A DNA stretch of 64,000 bases from JAKFEW01 sp036675505 (GCA_036675505.1 JAKFEW010000017.1:1-64000); one strand, 5' to 3'; positions 41,363 to 50,145 are shown, counted from the stretch's first letter. Translations and numbers: made by a program. The notes: generated from the sequence alone by a model not told the origin.

Positions 41363-41863
41363 CTAGCGCCAGAGCGGCACGAAGTACTTGGAGAGGGCCG
41401 CCATCGCGGGCGGCAAGCCGACCTGCGCGGCGGGCGCGACGGCCGGCGCCGTTTGCGAAGCCGACGCGACGACGACGGCGGCCGCGACCGTGACGGGTGC
41501 CTGCACGCTGGCCAGGGGCACGAACGTCTTCACCGGCACTTCTTGCGCCATCACGAAGCCCAGCTGCTCGCGCGCGAGGCGCTCGATGCCGGCATTGGTC
41601 TTCGCCGACGCGATCTGCGCGCGAAGATCCAGGTGCTGCGCTTCGATCGCCACCTTCTCCTCTTCGAGCAGTCGGGCTTGCTTCAGGAGGTGGAACTCCT
41701 GGACGCCCAGCCGGAAGACCGTGGTGCCGAGGTAAAGCACGACGCCCAAGAAGACGAGGGTGGATTGCAGCGATGGGGGGGCGGGCTTCACCACCGGCTT
41801 CGGAACCGGGTTCATGGGAACCGGGTTGGGCTCGGGTCGCCGGCGAGACCTCCGTCTGGCCAT
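41363..41863 (-). CDS. FtsB/DivIC-like septum formation initiator
   Basis: A 166-residue bitopic protein: basic cytoplasmic head, one membrane helix (about 33-54), then a coiled coil (LLKQARLLEEEKVAIEAQHLDLRAQIA) ending in IERLAREQLGFVMAQEVPV, the hallmark end of FtsB/DivIC domains. Such proteins help assemble the division complex. A long Ala/Val-rich extracytoplasmic tail (about 50 residues) is unusual. Divergent from the RlmI-like gene. Confidence 0.85.
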   Translation of the reverse strand: MARRRSRRRPEPNPVPMNPVPKPVVKPAPPSLQSTLVFLGVVLYLGTTVFRLGVQEFHLLKQARLLEEEKVAIEAQHLDLRAQIASAKTNAGIERLAREQLGFVMAQEVPVKTFVPLASVQAPVTVAAAVVVASASQTAPAVAPAAQVGLPPAMAALSKYFVPLWR

Positions 41864-42021
41864 AAGGGGAAAGCTCCTGTCGGGGGGCGGTTTCCAGCCC
41901 CGAAGCGTGTTTACGGTAGCGGCTGGCCGTAGATTCCGTCAAGGCGAAACGCCCGATTTTTACATAACGTAACGGACGACCGACCCGCTGCATCGGAGGC
42001 CGGGCGCGGCGCAGCGCCGTG

Positions 42022-42027
42022 TATAAT
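42022..42027 (+). promoter_or_regulatory. TATAAT box upstream of the RlmI-like gene
   Basis: A perfect TATAAT lies 74 bases before the start. No -35 box at 16-18 bases is recognisable, so this is tentative. Confidence 0.35.
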
Positions 42028-42100
42028 ACGAAGCATCGACGATTTCGCACGGCGAATCTGTGTGGCGCGACACACGAGCAACCATTGAAAGGCCTCTCCC

Positions 42101-43390
42101 GTGGACGATTCTCCCAGCCCCACCGCCGCCGCCGCGACAGCCCCGACCGAAGGGGCCGTGTCGAAGCGGCGGTCGGGGGCCACTTCGGCCGTCACCAAGG
42201 TCGTCTTGCGAAAGGGCCGCGAAGAGCGGGTTCGCGCGGGCCATCCGTGGGTCTTCGCGGGCGAGGTCTACCAGCTGCCGACCAACGAGGCGGACGGCGA
42301 GGTCGTGGCCGTGGAAGACGCCCGCGGGCGGTTCATGGGCCTCGGCCTGTGCAACACCAAGTCGAACATCCTCGTGCGCCTGCTGACGCGTCATCGCGAG
42401 ACGATCGACCGCGAGTTCTTCCGCCGCCGCCTGGAGGAGGCGATCGACCTGCGCGCCCGCTTCGCCGGCGTCCAGACCGGCCCCGCCCACCCCGGCGCGG
42501 CCTATCGCGTGGTCCATGCCGAGGCCGACGGCCTGCCGGCCTTCGTGGTCGACCGCTATGGCGACTTCCTGTCCTGCCAGGTGCTCTCGTACGGCATGGC
42601 CCAGCGCATGCCGATGTTCGTCGAGCTGCTCGCCGAGTTGCTCGCCCCCCGCGGCATTTACGAGCGCTCCGACGTGCCCGTGCGCGCCCTGGAGGGCCTG
42701 CCACCCGCCACCGGGGTGCTGTGGGGCGAGGCGCCCGGCGACGACCTCGAGATCGTGGAGGATGGCGCGCGCTACGCGATCGACCTCATCGGCGGGCAGA
42801 AGACCGGCTTCTTCCTGGACCAGCGGCTGAACCGCGGGCGCGTGCGCGACCTCTCGCGGGGGATGGGCCGGGTGCTCAACACCTTCTGCTACACGGGCGG
42901 GTTCAGCATCGCTGCCGCCCTGGGCGGCGCGAAGGAAGTGATGAGCATCGACATCTCGCCAGACGCGATCGCGCTGGCGGAGCGCAATGCGCGCCTGAAC
43001 GGCGTGGAAGACCGCTGCACGTGGCTCGCCGCGAACGCGTTCGACACGCTGCGTGAGCTCGAGCGCGCGGGCGAGAAGTTCGATATGGTGATCCTCGACC
43101 CGCCGGCCTTCACCAAGAACAAGGACTCGATCCCGGGCGCGCTCCGCGGCTACAAGGAGATCAACCTGCGCGCGATGCGCCTGCTCCAGCCGGGCGGCGT
43201 GCTGGTCACGAGCTCCTGCTCGCACCACATCAGCCCCGCGATGTTCCAGTCGATCGTCGCGGACGCCGCGGCCGACACGCGCAAGCGCGTGCGCCAGCTC
43301 GAGCTGCGGGGTCCTTCGCCGGATCACCCGGTGCTGCCGGCGGCGCCGGAGACCGACTACCTCAAGTGCCTGATCGCGGAAGTCCGCTGA
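42101..43390 (+). CDS. RlmI-like class I SAM-dependent rRNA methyltransferase
   Basis: A 429-residue protein, GTG start. An N-terminal PUA domain (KGREERVRAGHPWVFAGEV) is followed by a central region (AYRVVHAEADGLPAFVVDRYGD) and a Rossmann methyltransferase: GGQKTGFFLDQRLNR, VLNTFCYTGGFSIAAALGGAKEV (SAM), SIDISPDAIALAERNARLNG, ILDPPAFTKNK (catalytic DPP) and TSSCSHHIS. RlmI makes m5C in 23S rRNA in E. coli; the exact target here is inferred. A 35-residue Ala-rich head precedes the PUA domain. Confidence 0.92.
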   Translation: MDDSPSPTAAAATAPTEGAVSKRRSGATSAVTKVVLRKGREERVRAGHPWVFAGEVYQLPTNEADGEVVAVEDARGRFMGLGLCNTKSNILVRLLTRHRETIDREFFRRRLEEAIDLRARFAGVQTGPAHPGAAYRVVHAEADGLPAFVVDRYGDFLSCQVLSYGMAQRMPMFVELLAELLAPRGIYERSDVPVRALEGLPPATGVLWGEAPGDDLEIVEDGARYAIDLIGGQKTGFFLDQRLNRGRVRDLSRGMGRVLNTFCYTGGFSIAAALGGAKEVMSIDISPDAIALAERNARLNGVEDRCTWLAANAFDTLRELERAGEKFDMVILDPPAFTKNKDSIPGALRGYKEINLRAMRLLQPGGVLVTSSCSHHISPAMFQSIVADAAADTRKRVRQLELRGPSPDHPVLPAAPETDYLKCLIAEVR

Positions 43391-43420
43391 GCCGGGGCCC
43401 GAGCGGCTGAAACGCGCAAG

Positions 43421-43450
43421 AAAAAGGGGGGCCGTTCGGCCCCCCTTTTT
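43421..43450. terminator. Bidirectional terminator
   Basis: GGGGGGCC and GGCCCCCC pair around GTTC, flanked by AAAAA and TTTTT, so it works for the forward methyltransferase gene and the reverse lipoprotein gene ending at 43449. Confidence 0.92.
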
Positions 43451-43844
43451 ACTTGGATTGCTTGAACTGCGCCGGCGCCGCCGGCGCCGCTGGCGCCGCC
43501 GCGCCGCCGCCCGTGTTTCGGACGATGATGCTGTTTTCCAGGAGCACCACCTCCGTCCCGCCGGGGTTGCCGATGGCGGTGATGTAGTGGACGCCGTCCG
43601 TCACCTTGGTGGTGTCGAAGGTCACGCTCCAGTCGGGTCCCTCGGCGTCGGTGCTGATCGGGCTGCCGTCGACGCGGAACTCGACGGAGGAGATTTCGGT
43701 GGAGCTGCCTTCCGGCACCTCGGCGCTGAGGGTGACCGGTCCGCTGCGGACCGTGAAGATGTCGACCGTGTTCTGCCCTTTGCCGGTGCAACTGGCGATC
43801 GCGACCAGGGCTGCAATCGCGGCGATGGCGATGGTTAGGCGCAT
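43449..43844 (-). CDS. Small lipoprotein with Ig-like domain
   Basis: A 131-residue protein with signal peptide and lipobox AIASC (Cys19). The body (SSVEFRVDGSPISTD, WSVTFDTTKVTDGVHYITAIG, NSIIVRNT) matches bacterial Ig-like 'VEFYVDG...DGxHxI' modules found in surface proteins. The C-terminus is an Ala/Pro tail. It starts two bases after the stop of the AMIN-like/barrel gene, so they form an operon and may act together in the outer membrane. Confidence 0.78.
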   Translation of the reverse strand: MRLTIAIAAIAALVAIASCTGKGQNTVDIFTVRSGPVTLSAEVPEGSSTEISSVEFRVDGSPISTDAEGPDWSVTFDTTKVTDGVHYITAIGNPGGTEVVLLENSIIVRNTGGGAAAPAAPAAPAQFKQSK

Positions 43845-43846
43845 GG

Positions 43847-45361
43847 CTAGAACCTCAGGTCGATGCGGGCGGCGGGGCCCATCCGGCTGTAGCTGTAACT
43901 ATTCCCGCCTGTGGCCATCGACACGTCGTAGCCGGCCGAAAGTTGGAAGTAACCGAAGCGGGCATACAACGAGGGCGTGCCCCAGTATGCCATCATCGGC
44001 GCCGCACCCGTTTGGCCCGCGTCCATCGCCGCGCCGAACATGTAAGCGAAGCCGCCGCGCGCCTCGAGGCCGATCGGCCCGAAGAGCGGCAACTCGAGCC
44101 GGCCGAGCAGGGCCGGACCATGATAGAGCTGCGACGGCGCCGTCAGCACGGAGACGTTCTCCGGGCCGGGGATCTTGTCGGCCACGTCGCCGGTCGCGGG
44201 ATCCAACGAGACGTTCGCGGTGTTGAGGAAGCGCGCGTGGTAGCCGAGCGCGATCAGCTGATCGCTGCCGCCGGGGGTGAACCTGTAGCCCAGGCCCGTG
44301 GATGCGGCATACGTGTCGCGATCATGGCCCGTCGCGTCGCCGGTCTGCGAATCGGTGATCCGCAGCCGGTGGTGATCGACCTGGAGCAGCCACGCGAGGT
44401 CGCCGAAGCGAGCCTCGACGCCTGCGCCCTCGAGGCTGGCACCCGTCGACTTGAAGTCGTGCATGGTGCTGCTCTCGTTGACGCTGACGGGATACCCGCC
44501 GACGAAGCTGACGATCGCGCCGGGCTGAGCCTCAGCGACCGGCTCCGGGGTTGGTGCCGGCGTCGGGAGCAGGGTTTCCGGGGTTGGCACCGGGGTCGGC
44601 AAGGGCTCCGGGGTCGGCAGCGGCTCCGGTGTCGGCAGCGGTGCCGGCGTCCACATCGGGGTGCTGGGCCGCGGCGTCGGACGAATCACCGGCCGCGGCC
44701 CTTTGCCTTTTCCCGAGATGGAAATCGCAAAGTTCACGTAATCGTTGGCGGGGTCGCTGGTCACGTGGAACTCGGAGACGCCGTTGGCGCCCACGCTCAC
44801 GGTGACCTGGTCATGTTTCGCGTACTTGGGTCGCGGGCCGACCGTATACTTGAAGTCGGTGTGGCCGAACGTCTGGAAGAACGTCCGCGAAGCGTTCGGC
44901 GCCGTGTATTGCGGCGTTCGCATCGGTGGTGGGGGTGGCGCCGCGGCGAGCGGCACGGTGCCCACCTGGGGCACCAGCAGGATCTGGCGGCGTGAGGCGT
45001 CGTTCAGCACGAGCACCTGGGTGCCGCGGCTGAACTGCATCACGAGACGCGTGCGGCCACCACCCTTGGGGGCCATCGTCCAGCGCGTCAGGCTGGGGTG
45101 GTTGTACACCGGTTGGCTCGGCACACCGCGGAAGCGCGGGGAGCCGACGAAATCGAAGTAGACCCGTGGCGGGCCCGACAGCGAATCCGACATGAACGTC
45201 GGGAAGCTGCCGTAATAAGGCACTACGAGGGCCCGGCGGTACTGGTCGTACCGCGCCAGGCCCAACTCCGTGGTGGCTGCCGCGGCGGGCGGCTGTACCG
45301 CCACCACGACGGCGATGGCCGCACCGGCGGACATCAGGAATCGGGAGGGCTCAAACGACAT
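43847..45361 (-). CDS. AMIN-like domain / outer-membrane-barrel-like protein
   Basis: A 504-residue secreted protein. A signal peptide (about 1-28) is followed by an AMIN-like beta domain (VYFDFVGSPRF, LVMQFSRGTQVLVLND). A Pro/Thr-rich spacer contains several PTPEPLP units. The last ~200 residues alternate polar and hydrophobic strands (VEARFGDLAWLLQVDHHRLRI, LGYRFTPGG, LSAGYDVSM) and end in RIDLRF, the terminal Phe usual for outer-membrane barrels. It may tether the envelope to peptidoglycan, as AMIN proteins do. The two domain calls are by pattern only. Confidence 0.75.
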   Translation of the reverse strand: MSFEPSRFLMSAGAAIAVVVAVQPPAAAATTELGLARYDQYRRALVVPYYGSFPTFMSDSLSGPPRVYFDFVGSPRFRGVPSQPVYNHPSLTRWTMAPKGGGRTRLVMQFSRGTQVLVLNDASRRQILLVPQVGTVPLAAAPPPPPMRTPQYTAPNASRTFFQTFGHTDFKYTVGPRPKYAKHDQVTVSVGANGVSEFHVTSDPANDYVNFAISISGKGKGPRPVIRPTPRPSTPMWTPAPLPTPEPLPTPEPLPTPVPTPETLLPTPAPTPEPVAEAQPGAIVSFVGGYPVSVNESSTMHDFKSTGASLEGAGVEARFGDLAWLLQVDHHRLRITDSQTGDATGHDRDTYAASTGLGYRFTPGGSDQLIALGYHARFLNTANVSLDPATGDVADKIPGPENVSVLTAPSQLYHGPALLGRLELPLFGPIGLEARGGFAYMFGAAMDAGQTGAAPMMAYWGTPSLYARFGYFQLSAGYDVSMATGGNSYSYSRMGPAARIDLRF

Positions 45362-45489
45362 GGCGACCCCTTAGCGAAACTGTGTGAAACGCCTCCGTCG
45401 GACGCAGGGGCGCGCTCCGACGGGATCGGGGTGATCATAACAACGGGCGAGCGCTGGAATCTGTGCGCTGCGCACCACTGGGCGACATA

Positions 45490-45523
45490 AAATCGAAAAC
45501 CCTCTCCCGATCAAGGGAGAGGG
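45490..45523 (-). terminator. Terminator of the Pro-rich membrane protein gene
   Basis: CCCTCTCCC (45500-45508) pairs with GGGAGAGGG (45515-45523). On the reverse strand TTTTCGATTTTAT follows directly. Confidence 0.88.
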
Positions 45524-45561
45524 CGTCGATGAATCCGCTCCTTATCGGGGAGCACGAGCGG

Positions 45562-46263
45562 CTATTGGACGGCCTTGCCGCCCATCCATTCCAGGATTCG
45601 CGGCACAGCACCGAGCGCCGCGCCACCCAGCAGGATCCATGGCGTCACCGTCGCGCCGGCCGCCGCCGCGATGCCCCACGCGAAGACGGCACCGAGGCCC
45701 GCGCTCGCGGCCGTCACGCCCGCGGAGTTCAGCTCGCGATCCTCGGGCTTCGTGACGAGCGGCAGGCGCATCGCCCCATGCAGGAGCGTGCCCGCGGTAT
45801 GGCCCACGGCCAGGGTGGCTGCGACCGCGCCGAAGACGTGGCCACCGATGAACGGCACCCACGGCCCGACGAGCCAGCCGAGGCCACAAGCCACCAGCGC
45901 GGCGCCGCCGACGGGCAGCGCGAAGAAGATCGCGGAGCGGCCCACCTGGGCGAGCTTCTCGGTGGGCGTGTACGCCACCGCCTGGATGCCGGCCGCCTGG
46001 GGCTTCTTGAGCGGGAAGAATTTGTCGGCGATGCCGACGAGCAGCGCCTGGCCCTTGGCCTTGAGGCCGCCGAGCACGCCGACGGCGGCCGGGGCCTGGG
46101 GCGCAGGCGCGGCCGGCACACTCGGTGCCCACGCATCCGGCTGGAAGGGCGCCGGCGCTTGTGGCGTCGGCGGCGCCCCGAAAGTAGGCGCCGGCATCGG
46201 CCCCGCGAAGGGCGGCGGCGGCGGCGGAAGGGGCGCGGCGGGCGGCGTGAAGCCGTAGGTCAT
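45562..46263 (-). CDS. Pro-rich headed membrane protein
   Basis: A 233-residue protein. The first 60 residues are Pro/Ala-rich (TPPAAPLPPPPPPFAG) and probably disordered. After GGLKAKGQALLVGIADKFFPLKK come three or more hydrophobic segments (about 110-131, 137-160, 181-215) with a glycine-rich character. No signal peptide or family is recognised. The window's first gene opens in a similar way. A terminator follows. Confidence 0.7.
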   Translation of the reverse strand: MTYGFTPPAAPLPPPPPPFAGPMPAPTFGAPPTPQAPAPFQPDAWAPSVPAAPAPQAPAAVGVLGGLKAKGQALLVGIADKFFPLKKPQAAGIQAVAYTPTEKLAQVGRSAIFFALPVGGAALVACGLGWLVGPWVPFIGGHVFGAVAATLAVGHTAGTLLHGAMRLPLVTKPEDRELNSAGVTAASAGLGAVFAWGIAAAAGATVTPWILLGGAALGAVPRILEWMGGKAVQ

Positions 46264-46442
46264 GGACGCTCCTCGGGCGGTGGTTACGGGGCCATGGGGC
46301 TATCGCCGCGCCCAGGCCGTTAATTTCTTAAGGGCTGGATAACCTTGGAATAAGTCTTGGCGGGCGCGCCGGCCGCCGGCCCGGGGTATACACCTCTCGC
46401 CGTGCGAACCCTTGCTTGTCCCGCGCACGAAGGAGAGCCTGC

Positions 46443-47627
46443 ATGCGACTCGTCCCCGCCCCCTGGATCGCGCTCATCGCCGCCTTCGCCCTCGTCCTCG
46501 GCTGCCAGCAGGCCGCCAAGGAGCAGGTCGAGCCCAACGTCGATGAAAGCGTCCTCGGCCAGGACAAGTCGACTGGCGATGCCTTCGGCGGCCTGAGCGA
46601 GAGCGATAGCGAAGGCCGACGGGCCAACGACGCGCCGGCGCAGGCCCCGGGCAAGCTGGAAGCGGTGAAAGAGCCCGCGCCGGCCACCGAGGAGCAGTCG
46701 CGCGAGCGCGAAGCCAAGCCCAAGCCGAGCGGGGGAGAGAAGCCGAAAGATGCCTCGGCTGGCCTTTACATCATCCGGCGCGCAAATCTGACGATCCAGG
46801 TCGAAGAGGTGAAGAAGGGGGTCAAGCGGGTCACCGACATCGCGCGGTCCGTCGGCGGCTTCGTCGCCGAGTCGGCCTACGAGGCGGCCGAGGGCGCCGT
46901 GCCGAGCGCACGCATGGTGCTGCGTGTCCCGGCCGAGAAGTTCGACGCCGTGCTCGATTCGCTCGGCGGCGTCGGCAAGGTGTTCGGGCGCCACATCGAC
47001 AGCGAAGACGTAACGCTGCAATTCGTCGACACGACCTCGCGCATCAAAAATCTGAAGCAGGAAGAATCCACGCTGCTCAAGCTGCTCCAGCGCAGCGGCA
47101 AGCTGTCCGAGGTGCTCGAGATGGAGCGCGAGCTTTCGCGCGTGCGCGGCGAGATCGAGCAGGCCCAGGGCCGGCTGCGCCACCTGGGCAGCCTCGTGAG
47201 CCTGGCGACGATCGAGATCGCGCTGTCCGAGCAGGTGCAGGTCAAGACCACCTCGCCGTGGGGCCAGATCCCGGCAGCCTTCGAGAACGCGGTGAAGGAC
47301 GTCGAGCGCGCGCTCGCCGGCGCGATCGAGTGGGTGCTGCACGGTGGCGTGTGGCTGCTCGGCTACTTCCTCCCGCTGGCGTTGCCGCTGGTCGCGCTCT
47401 ACCTGATCGCGGGCTGGGCGCTGCGCGGCTGGTTGATCGAGCGGCGGAAGTTCATGCCGGAGGCCTGGTTCACGCGCTTCTGGATCGGCCTCGGCCTCGC
47501 GCTGATCGCCCTCTGGTGGCCGCCGCTCGCCGGCCTGATCGTGATCGCGGCGCTCGCGGCCGCCGTGCTCGGCGCGGGATCGCTGCTCGTCGGCCGGTTC
47601 TTCGTCCGCAAGCGCGAGCTCGACTGA
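46443..47627 (+). CDS. DUF4349-domain lipoprotein
   Basis: A 394-residue protein; ATG 46443 behind AAGGAGAG; lipobox ALVLGC. After a charged linker the DUF4349 domain follows (IIRRANLTIQVEEVKKGVKR, RMVLRVPAEKFDAVLDSLGGV, VTLQFVDTTSRIKNLKQEE), with a coiled coil (MERELSRVRGEIEQAQGRLRHL) and then two membrane segments near the C-terminus. It is thus anchored at both ends. DUF4349 proteins are widespread but uncharacterised. Confidence 0.88.
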   Translation: MRLVPAPWIALIAAFALVLGCQQAAKEQVEPNVDESVLGQDKSTGDAFGGLSESDSEGRRANDAPAQAPGKLEAVKEPAPATEEQSREREAKPKPSGGEKPKDASAGLYIIRRANLTIQVEEVKKGVKRVTDIARSVGGFVAESAYEAAEGAVPSARMVLRVPAEKFDAVLDSLGGVGKVFGRHIDSEDVTLQFVDTTSRIKNLKQEESTLLKLLQRSGKLSEVLEMERELSRVRGEIEQAQGRLRHLGSLVSLATIEIALSEQVQVKTTSPWGQIPAAFENAVKDVERALAGAIEWVLHGGVWLLGYFLPLALPLVALYLIAGWALRGWLIERRKFMPEAWFTRFWIGLGLALIALWWPPLAGLIVIAALAAAVLGAGSLLVGRFFVRKRELD

Positions 47628-47719
47628 CCAACGCTGGCCTCCCCCGCCCGTCCGTTGGCCCATCCCGCCCGCCATGCGATGATGCGGGCGGAGGCCATGG
47701 GAGCCAAAGGAGGCCGGGC

Positions 47720-47959
47720 GTGCGTTACGGATTGTTTGCGTTGGTCGCGGCGATCGGCGCGGGAGTGGCTTATTACGCCATGAACCGGCAGCCGACGACG
47801 GAGAAGGCGTTCAGGGAGACGCCTGAGCCGAGACATCGTGTTCAGGGGAAGGGCGAGCGCGAGGACATCGCCGCGTTGATCGACGAAGTCATCCACGCGC
47901 CGGACGTGCCGGATACGCCGGTGAAGCAGGCGTTCGAGCACGCGCTCGAAGCGCGATAG
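47720..47959 (+). CDS. Small bitopic membrane protein
   Basis: A 79-residue protein with GTG start after AAAGGAGGCCGGGC. One N-terminal membrane helix (YGLFALVAAIGAGVAYYAM) is followed by a charged 55-residue tail. The clear ribosome binding site and the terminator just after the stop support it. No family recognised. Confidence 0.7.
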   Translation: MRYGLFALVAAIGAGVAYYAMNRQPTTEKAFRETPEPRHRVQGKGEREDIAALIDEVIHAPDVPDTPVKQAFEHALEAR

Positions 47960-47969
47960 GCTACTTGCG

Positions 47970-48003
47970 AAAAGGGCGGCGCCGATGACGGCGCTGCCCT
48001 TTT
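47970..48003. terminator. Bidirectional terminator
   Basis: AAAAGGGC...GCGCC pairs with GGCGC...GCCCTTTT (one mismatch), giving A and T tails on either side between two convergent genes. Confidence 0.85.
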
Positions 48004-48017
48004 GCATTCAAAGTGGC

Positions 48018-48809
48018 TCAGTTGAACTTCATCGGCACAAGCTCGAGGACCTCGACCTTGCCGTCGGTGGTGAAGTGGTCGCCGCCGCCGTTCACGCCGC
48101 GGAAGTTCGGCTCGAGCGACTGCAACTGGTAGCGCATCGCGACATGGCCGCTTTTCAGGTAGTCGTCCACGACCAGCTGGCGCTCGTCGTCGATGAAGGG
48201 CGAGATCTGGTGGGTGGGCAGCTTCTCGCCGGGGCCCAGCTTGATCGCGACGTCCTCGGTGGCGGCCACGAGCCACACCGGCCGGCCCTGGCGATCCTGC
48301 AAAGGGGACTGCCAGACGCGCAGGTGGTCGCGCGAGCGCGTGCCGTTCGCGTTCTTCTGGTAAGCGATGTCCTGCTTGCGGTTGTAAAGGTAGAGGTCGC
48401 TCATCGGCGAGGTCGGATACTGGCCGCCGAGGAGCGAGGTCTTGATCGTCCGGCCCGCGGTGATGAGGTTGATCGGGTCGGCGTGGACCCAACCGGCCGC
48501 GGCGAAGACGTGGCGCAGGTGGCGCTCGCTGCCGCAGATCGCGAGGTTCACGGGGTCGCTCAGCGCGCCGCTGGCGGTGCGCGAGATGCGCGGCCAGTTC
48601 ACCTGCTGCACCGAAGGCGTGCCCTCGACGCCGGGCACCGGCACGCCGGCCACGTAGTTGGTGGGCAGGCCCACGATCTGGTTGACGGCCACGGGCAGCC
48701 TGGTGGGCTTCAGGGGCGCGCCGCTCAGCGAAGCCTTGCCGCAGCCGGTGAGGGCCATGGCGGCGAGCGCGATCCCGATCGTCTTGGTGGCTGCGTTGCC
48801 GACCATCAT
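48018..48809 (-). CDS. LssY_C-domain lipoprotein
   Basis: A 263-residue protein, ATG behind GGAGGCACGGG; lipobox ALTGC. The body matches the LssY C-terminal domain: DPVNLAICGSERHLRHVFAAAGWVHAD, SPMSDLYLYNRKQDIAYQKN, SRDHLRVWQSP, VWLVAATEDVAIKL and ISPFIDDERQLVVDDYLKSG. This domain often occurs at the end of PAP2 or DedA-type membrane proteins; here it is a free lipoprotein. Function unknown. Confidence 0.82.
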   Translation of the reverse strand: MMVGNAATKTIGIALAAMALTGCGKASLSGAPLKPTRLPVAVNQIVGLPTNYVAGVPVPGVEGTPSVQQVNWPRISRTASGALSDPVNLAICGSERHLRHVFAAAGWVHADPINLITAGRTIKTSLLGGQYPTSPMSDLYLYNRKQDIAYQKNANGTRSRDHLRVWQSPLQDRQGRPVWLVAATEDVAIKLGPGEKLPTHQISPFIDDERQLVVDDYLKSGHVAMRYQLQSLEPNFRGVNGGGDHFTTDGKVEVLELVPMKFN

Positions 48810-49119
48810 CCCGTGCCTCCATTTACGGAGCGCTTTTCGACCGGTAGGGATCGATTAACGCTCGGTTAACCGTTATGTACCGCTGCTGGTGAGCGCGGTA
48901 ACTTAAGCGGCTGTTAAATGAGGCCGGGGCGATTAAATGATTGTTGGGATGTTTTAAAACTCGGACAAGGAAACGTTTTTCTTGATGATTACTTGTTCTC
49001 CAGCACCCCCTCGGATGACGGGCCGTTAATTGGTCGTTAATCAACGACGTCCGGCACGCGCTTAACCTGGCCATAGCAAAAGCCCCCTGCGCTGGGCGCA
49101 GGGGGCCAGGTGACGTCGC
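48810..49119. other. AT-rich 310-bp intergenic region
   Basis: Lies between two reverse lipoprotein genes. From about 48850 to 49065 it is much richer in A and T than the surroundings and contains at least eight TTAA words (GATTAACG, GGTTAACC, CTTAAG, GTTAAATG, GATTAAATG, TTTTAAAA, GTTAATTGG, GTTAATCAACG). I see no gene. It probably holds the promoter of the LssY_C gene; the cluster of TTAA words could be a regulator site or just compositional. Confidence 0.5.
49077..49106 (-). terminator. Terminator of the lipoprotein gene at 49120
   Basis: GCCCCCTGCGC (49082-49092) and GCGCAGGGGGC (49096-49106) pair around TGG. On the reverse strand TTTTGCTATGG follows. Confidence 0.88.
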
Positions 49120-49752
49120 TTAGTAGGGGCGAGCCGTGGTCGGGTAGCCGGGGTAGCCGGCGGCGCTCATGCCCTGCTGGGGGTAGCCCGCCGCCGCCGG
49201 GGCGCCGTAGGGGCTGCCGCTGGCCGGGTACGCGGCCGCGGCCGGGGATGCGGGCATCGTCTCGACCGTCACTTCGGCCTCGTCGAGGTTGCTCTTGTCC
49301 GACTTGAACTCGAAGGGGAAGCTCTGGCCGGGGGCCAGCTGCGCGACCACCGTGGTCTTGGTCTCTTCCGTCACCATCGTCTTGGTGAAGATGCCCTTCT
49401 TGTCCTTGAACTCGCACTTGATGGTGCCGGAAAGCGGCACGTTGCTCGTGTTCACCACCGAACCCTTGACGACCATCTTCTTGAAGAAAATGATGCCGGA
49501 CTTCGACTTCTCGACGCCGCTCACGACGAGCGAGCCGGTCTGGGTGTAGGCGGGGGTGGTGGGCGCCACCGGGGCGGTGGGCGCCGCAGGCTCGGTGGCC
49601 GCGGGCGTGGTGGGCGCCGCAGGCGTCTCGGCCGCGGGGCTCTCGTCGGGCTCGGGCACGTTGGCGGGCATGCGGTTGCCGCAGCCGGCCAGGAGAAGCG
49701 AGAAGGCGACGCCGCCGATCACGGCCCACTTCGTCACGTTGGTCTTCGACAT
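49120..49752 (-). CDS. Lipoprotein with FxLYD-like domain and Gly/Tyr tail
   Basis: A 210-residue protein; ATG 49752 behind GAGGAGGAACATCCG; lipobox LLAGC. A Pro/Ala/Thr linker of 50 residues precedes a beta-sandwich-like domain (MVVKGSVVNTSNVPLSGTIKCEFKDKKG, TVVAQLAPGQSFPFEFK), like small FxLYD-type adhesion domains. The end is Ala/Gly/Pro/Tyr-rich (AAGYPQQGMSAAGYPGYP). Surface exposed or periplasmic; function unknown. Confidence 0.75.
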   Translation of the reverse strand: MSKTNVTKWAVIGGVAFSLLLAGCGNRMPANVPEPDESPAAETPAAPTTPAATEPAAPTAPVAPTTPAYTQTGSLVVSGVEKSKSGIIFFKKMVVKGSVVNTSNVPLSGTIKCEFKDKKGIFTKTMVTEETKTTVVAQLAPGQSFPFEFKSDKSNLDEAEVTVETMPASPAAAAYPASGSPYGAPAAAGYPQQGMSAAGYPGYPTTARPY

Positions 49753-49889
49753 CGGATGTTCCTCCTCGAACGGTTCGCCTACACGCAATACGCAAAACGC
49801 AATCTGTTTGTTGAGGAATTTATAGCTGCTGATTCACAGTGCCTGAACGATCCCAATTTATGGCCTGATTAAGTTTGAGGGAATCTTAC

Positions 49890-49930
49890 GTAAACGAAGA
49901 CGCCCGCCACGGCGGAAGCCGGGCGGGCGT
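49890..49930 (-). terminator. Terminator of the small membrane gene
   Basis: ACGCCCGCC (49900-49908) pairs with GGCGGGCGT (49922-49930). CTTCGTTTACG follows on the reverse strand. Confidence 0.7.
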
Positions 49931-49950
49931 GCGGTTCGGGGCTGATCGGA

Positions 49951-50145
49951 TCAGCGGAAGAAGAAGGGGACGAGGGCCGAGAGCACGATCGCCAACACCA
50001 CGGCGAGGGCGATCGCAGCGGCCACGTAGTCCTGCTTGCGCGGCCTTCGGCGTTGCTGGACGGCCTCCAGGCTGTCGGGCGAAGGTTTAAGGGTTTTGCC
50101 CTTGGCCTTGGATTTGTTGGTGAGCTTGGGCGGGCGACGCGGCAT
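49951..50145 (-). CDS. Small single-pass membrane protein
   Basis: A 64-residue protein: a very basic head (RRPPKLTNKSKAKGKTLK and QQRRRPRKQ) and one C-terminal membrane helix (AAAIALAVVLAIVLSALVPFFF). The tail-anchored layout with a lysine/arginine head is plain; no family is recognised. It follows the acidic Pro-rich gene at 50163 by 17 bases. Confidence 0.65.
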   Translation of the reverse strand: MPRRPPKLTNKSKAKGKTLKPSPDSLEAVQQRRRPRKQDYVAAAIALAVVLAIVLSALVPFFFR

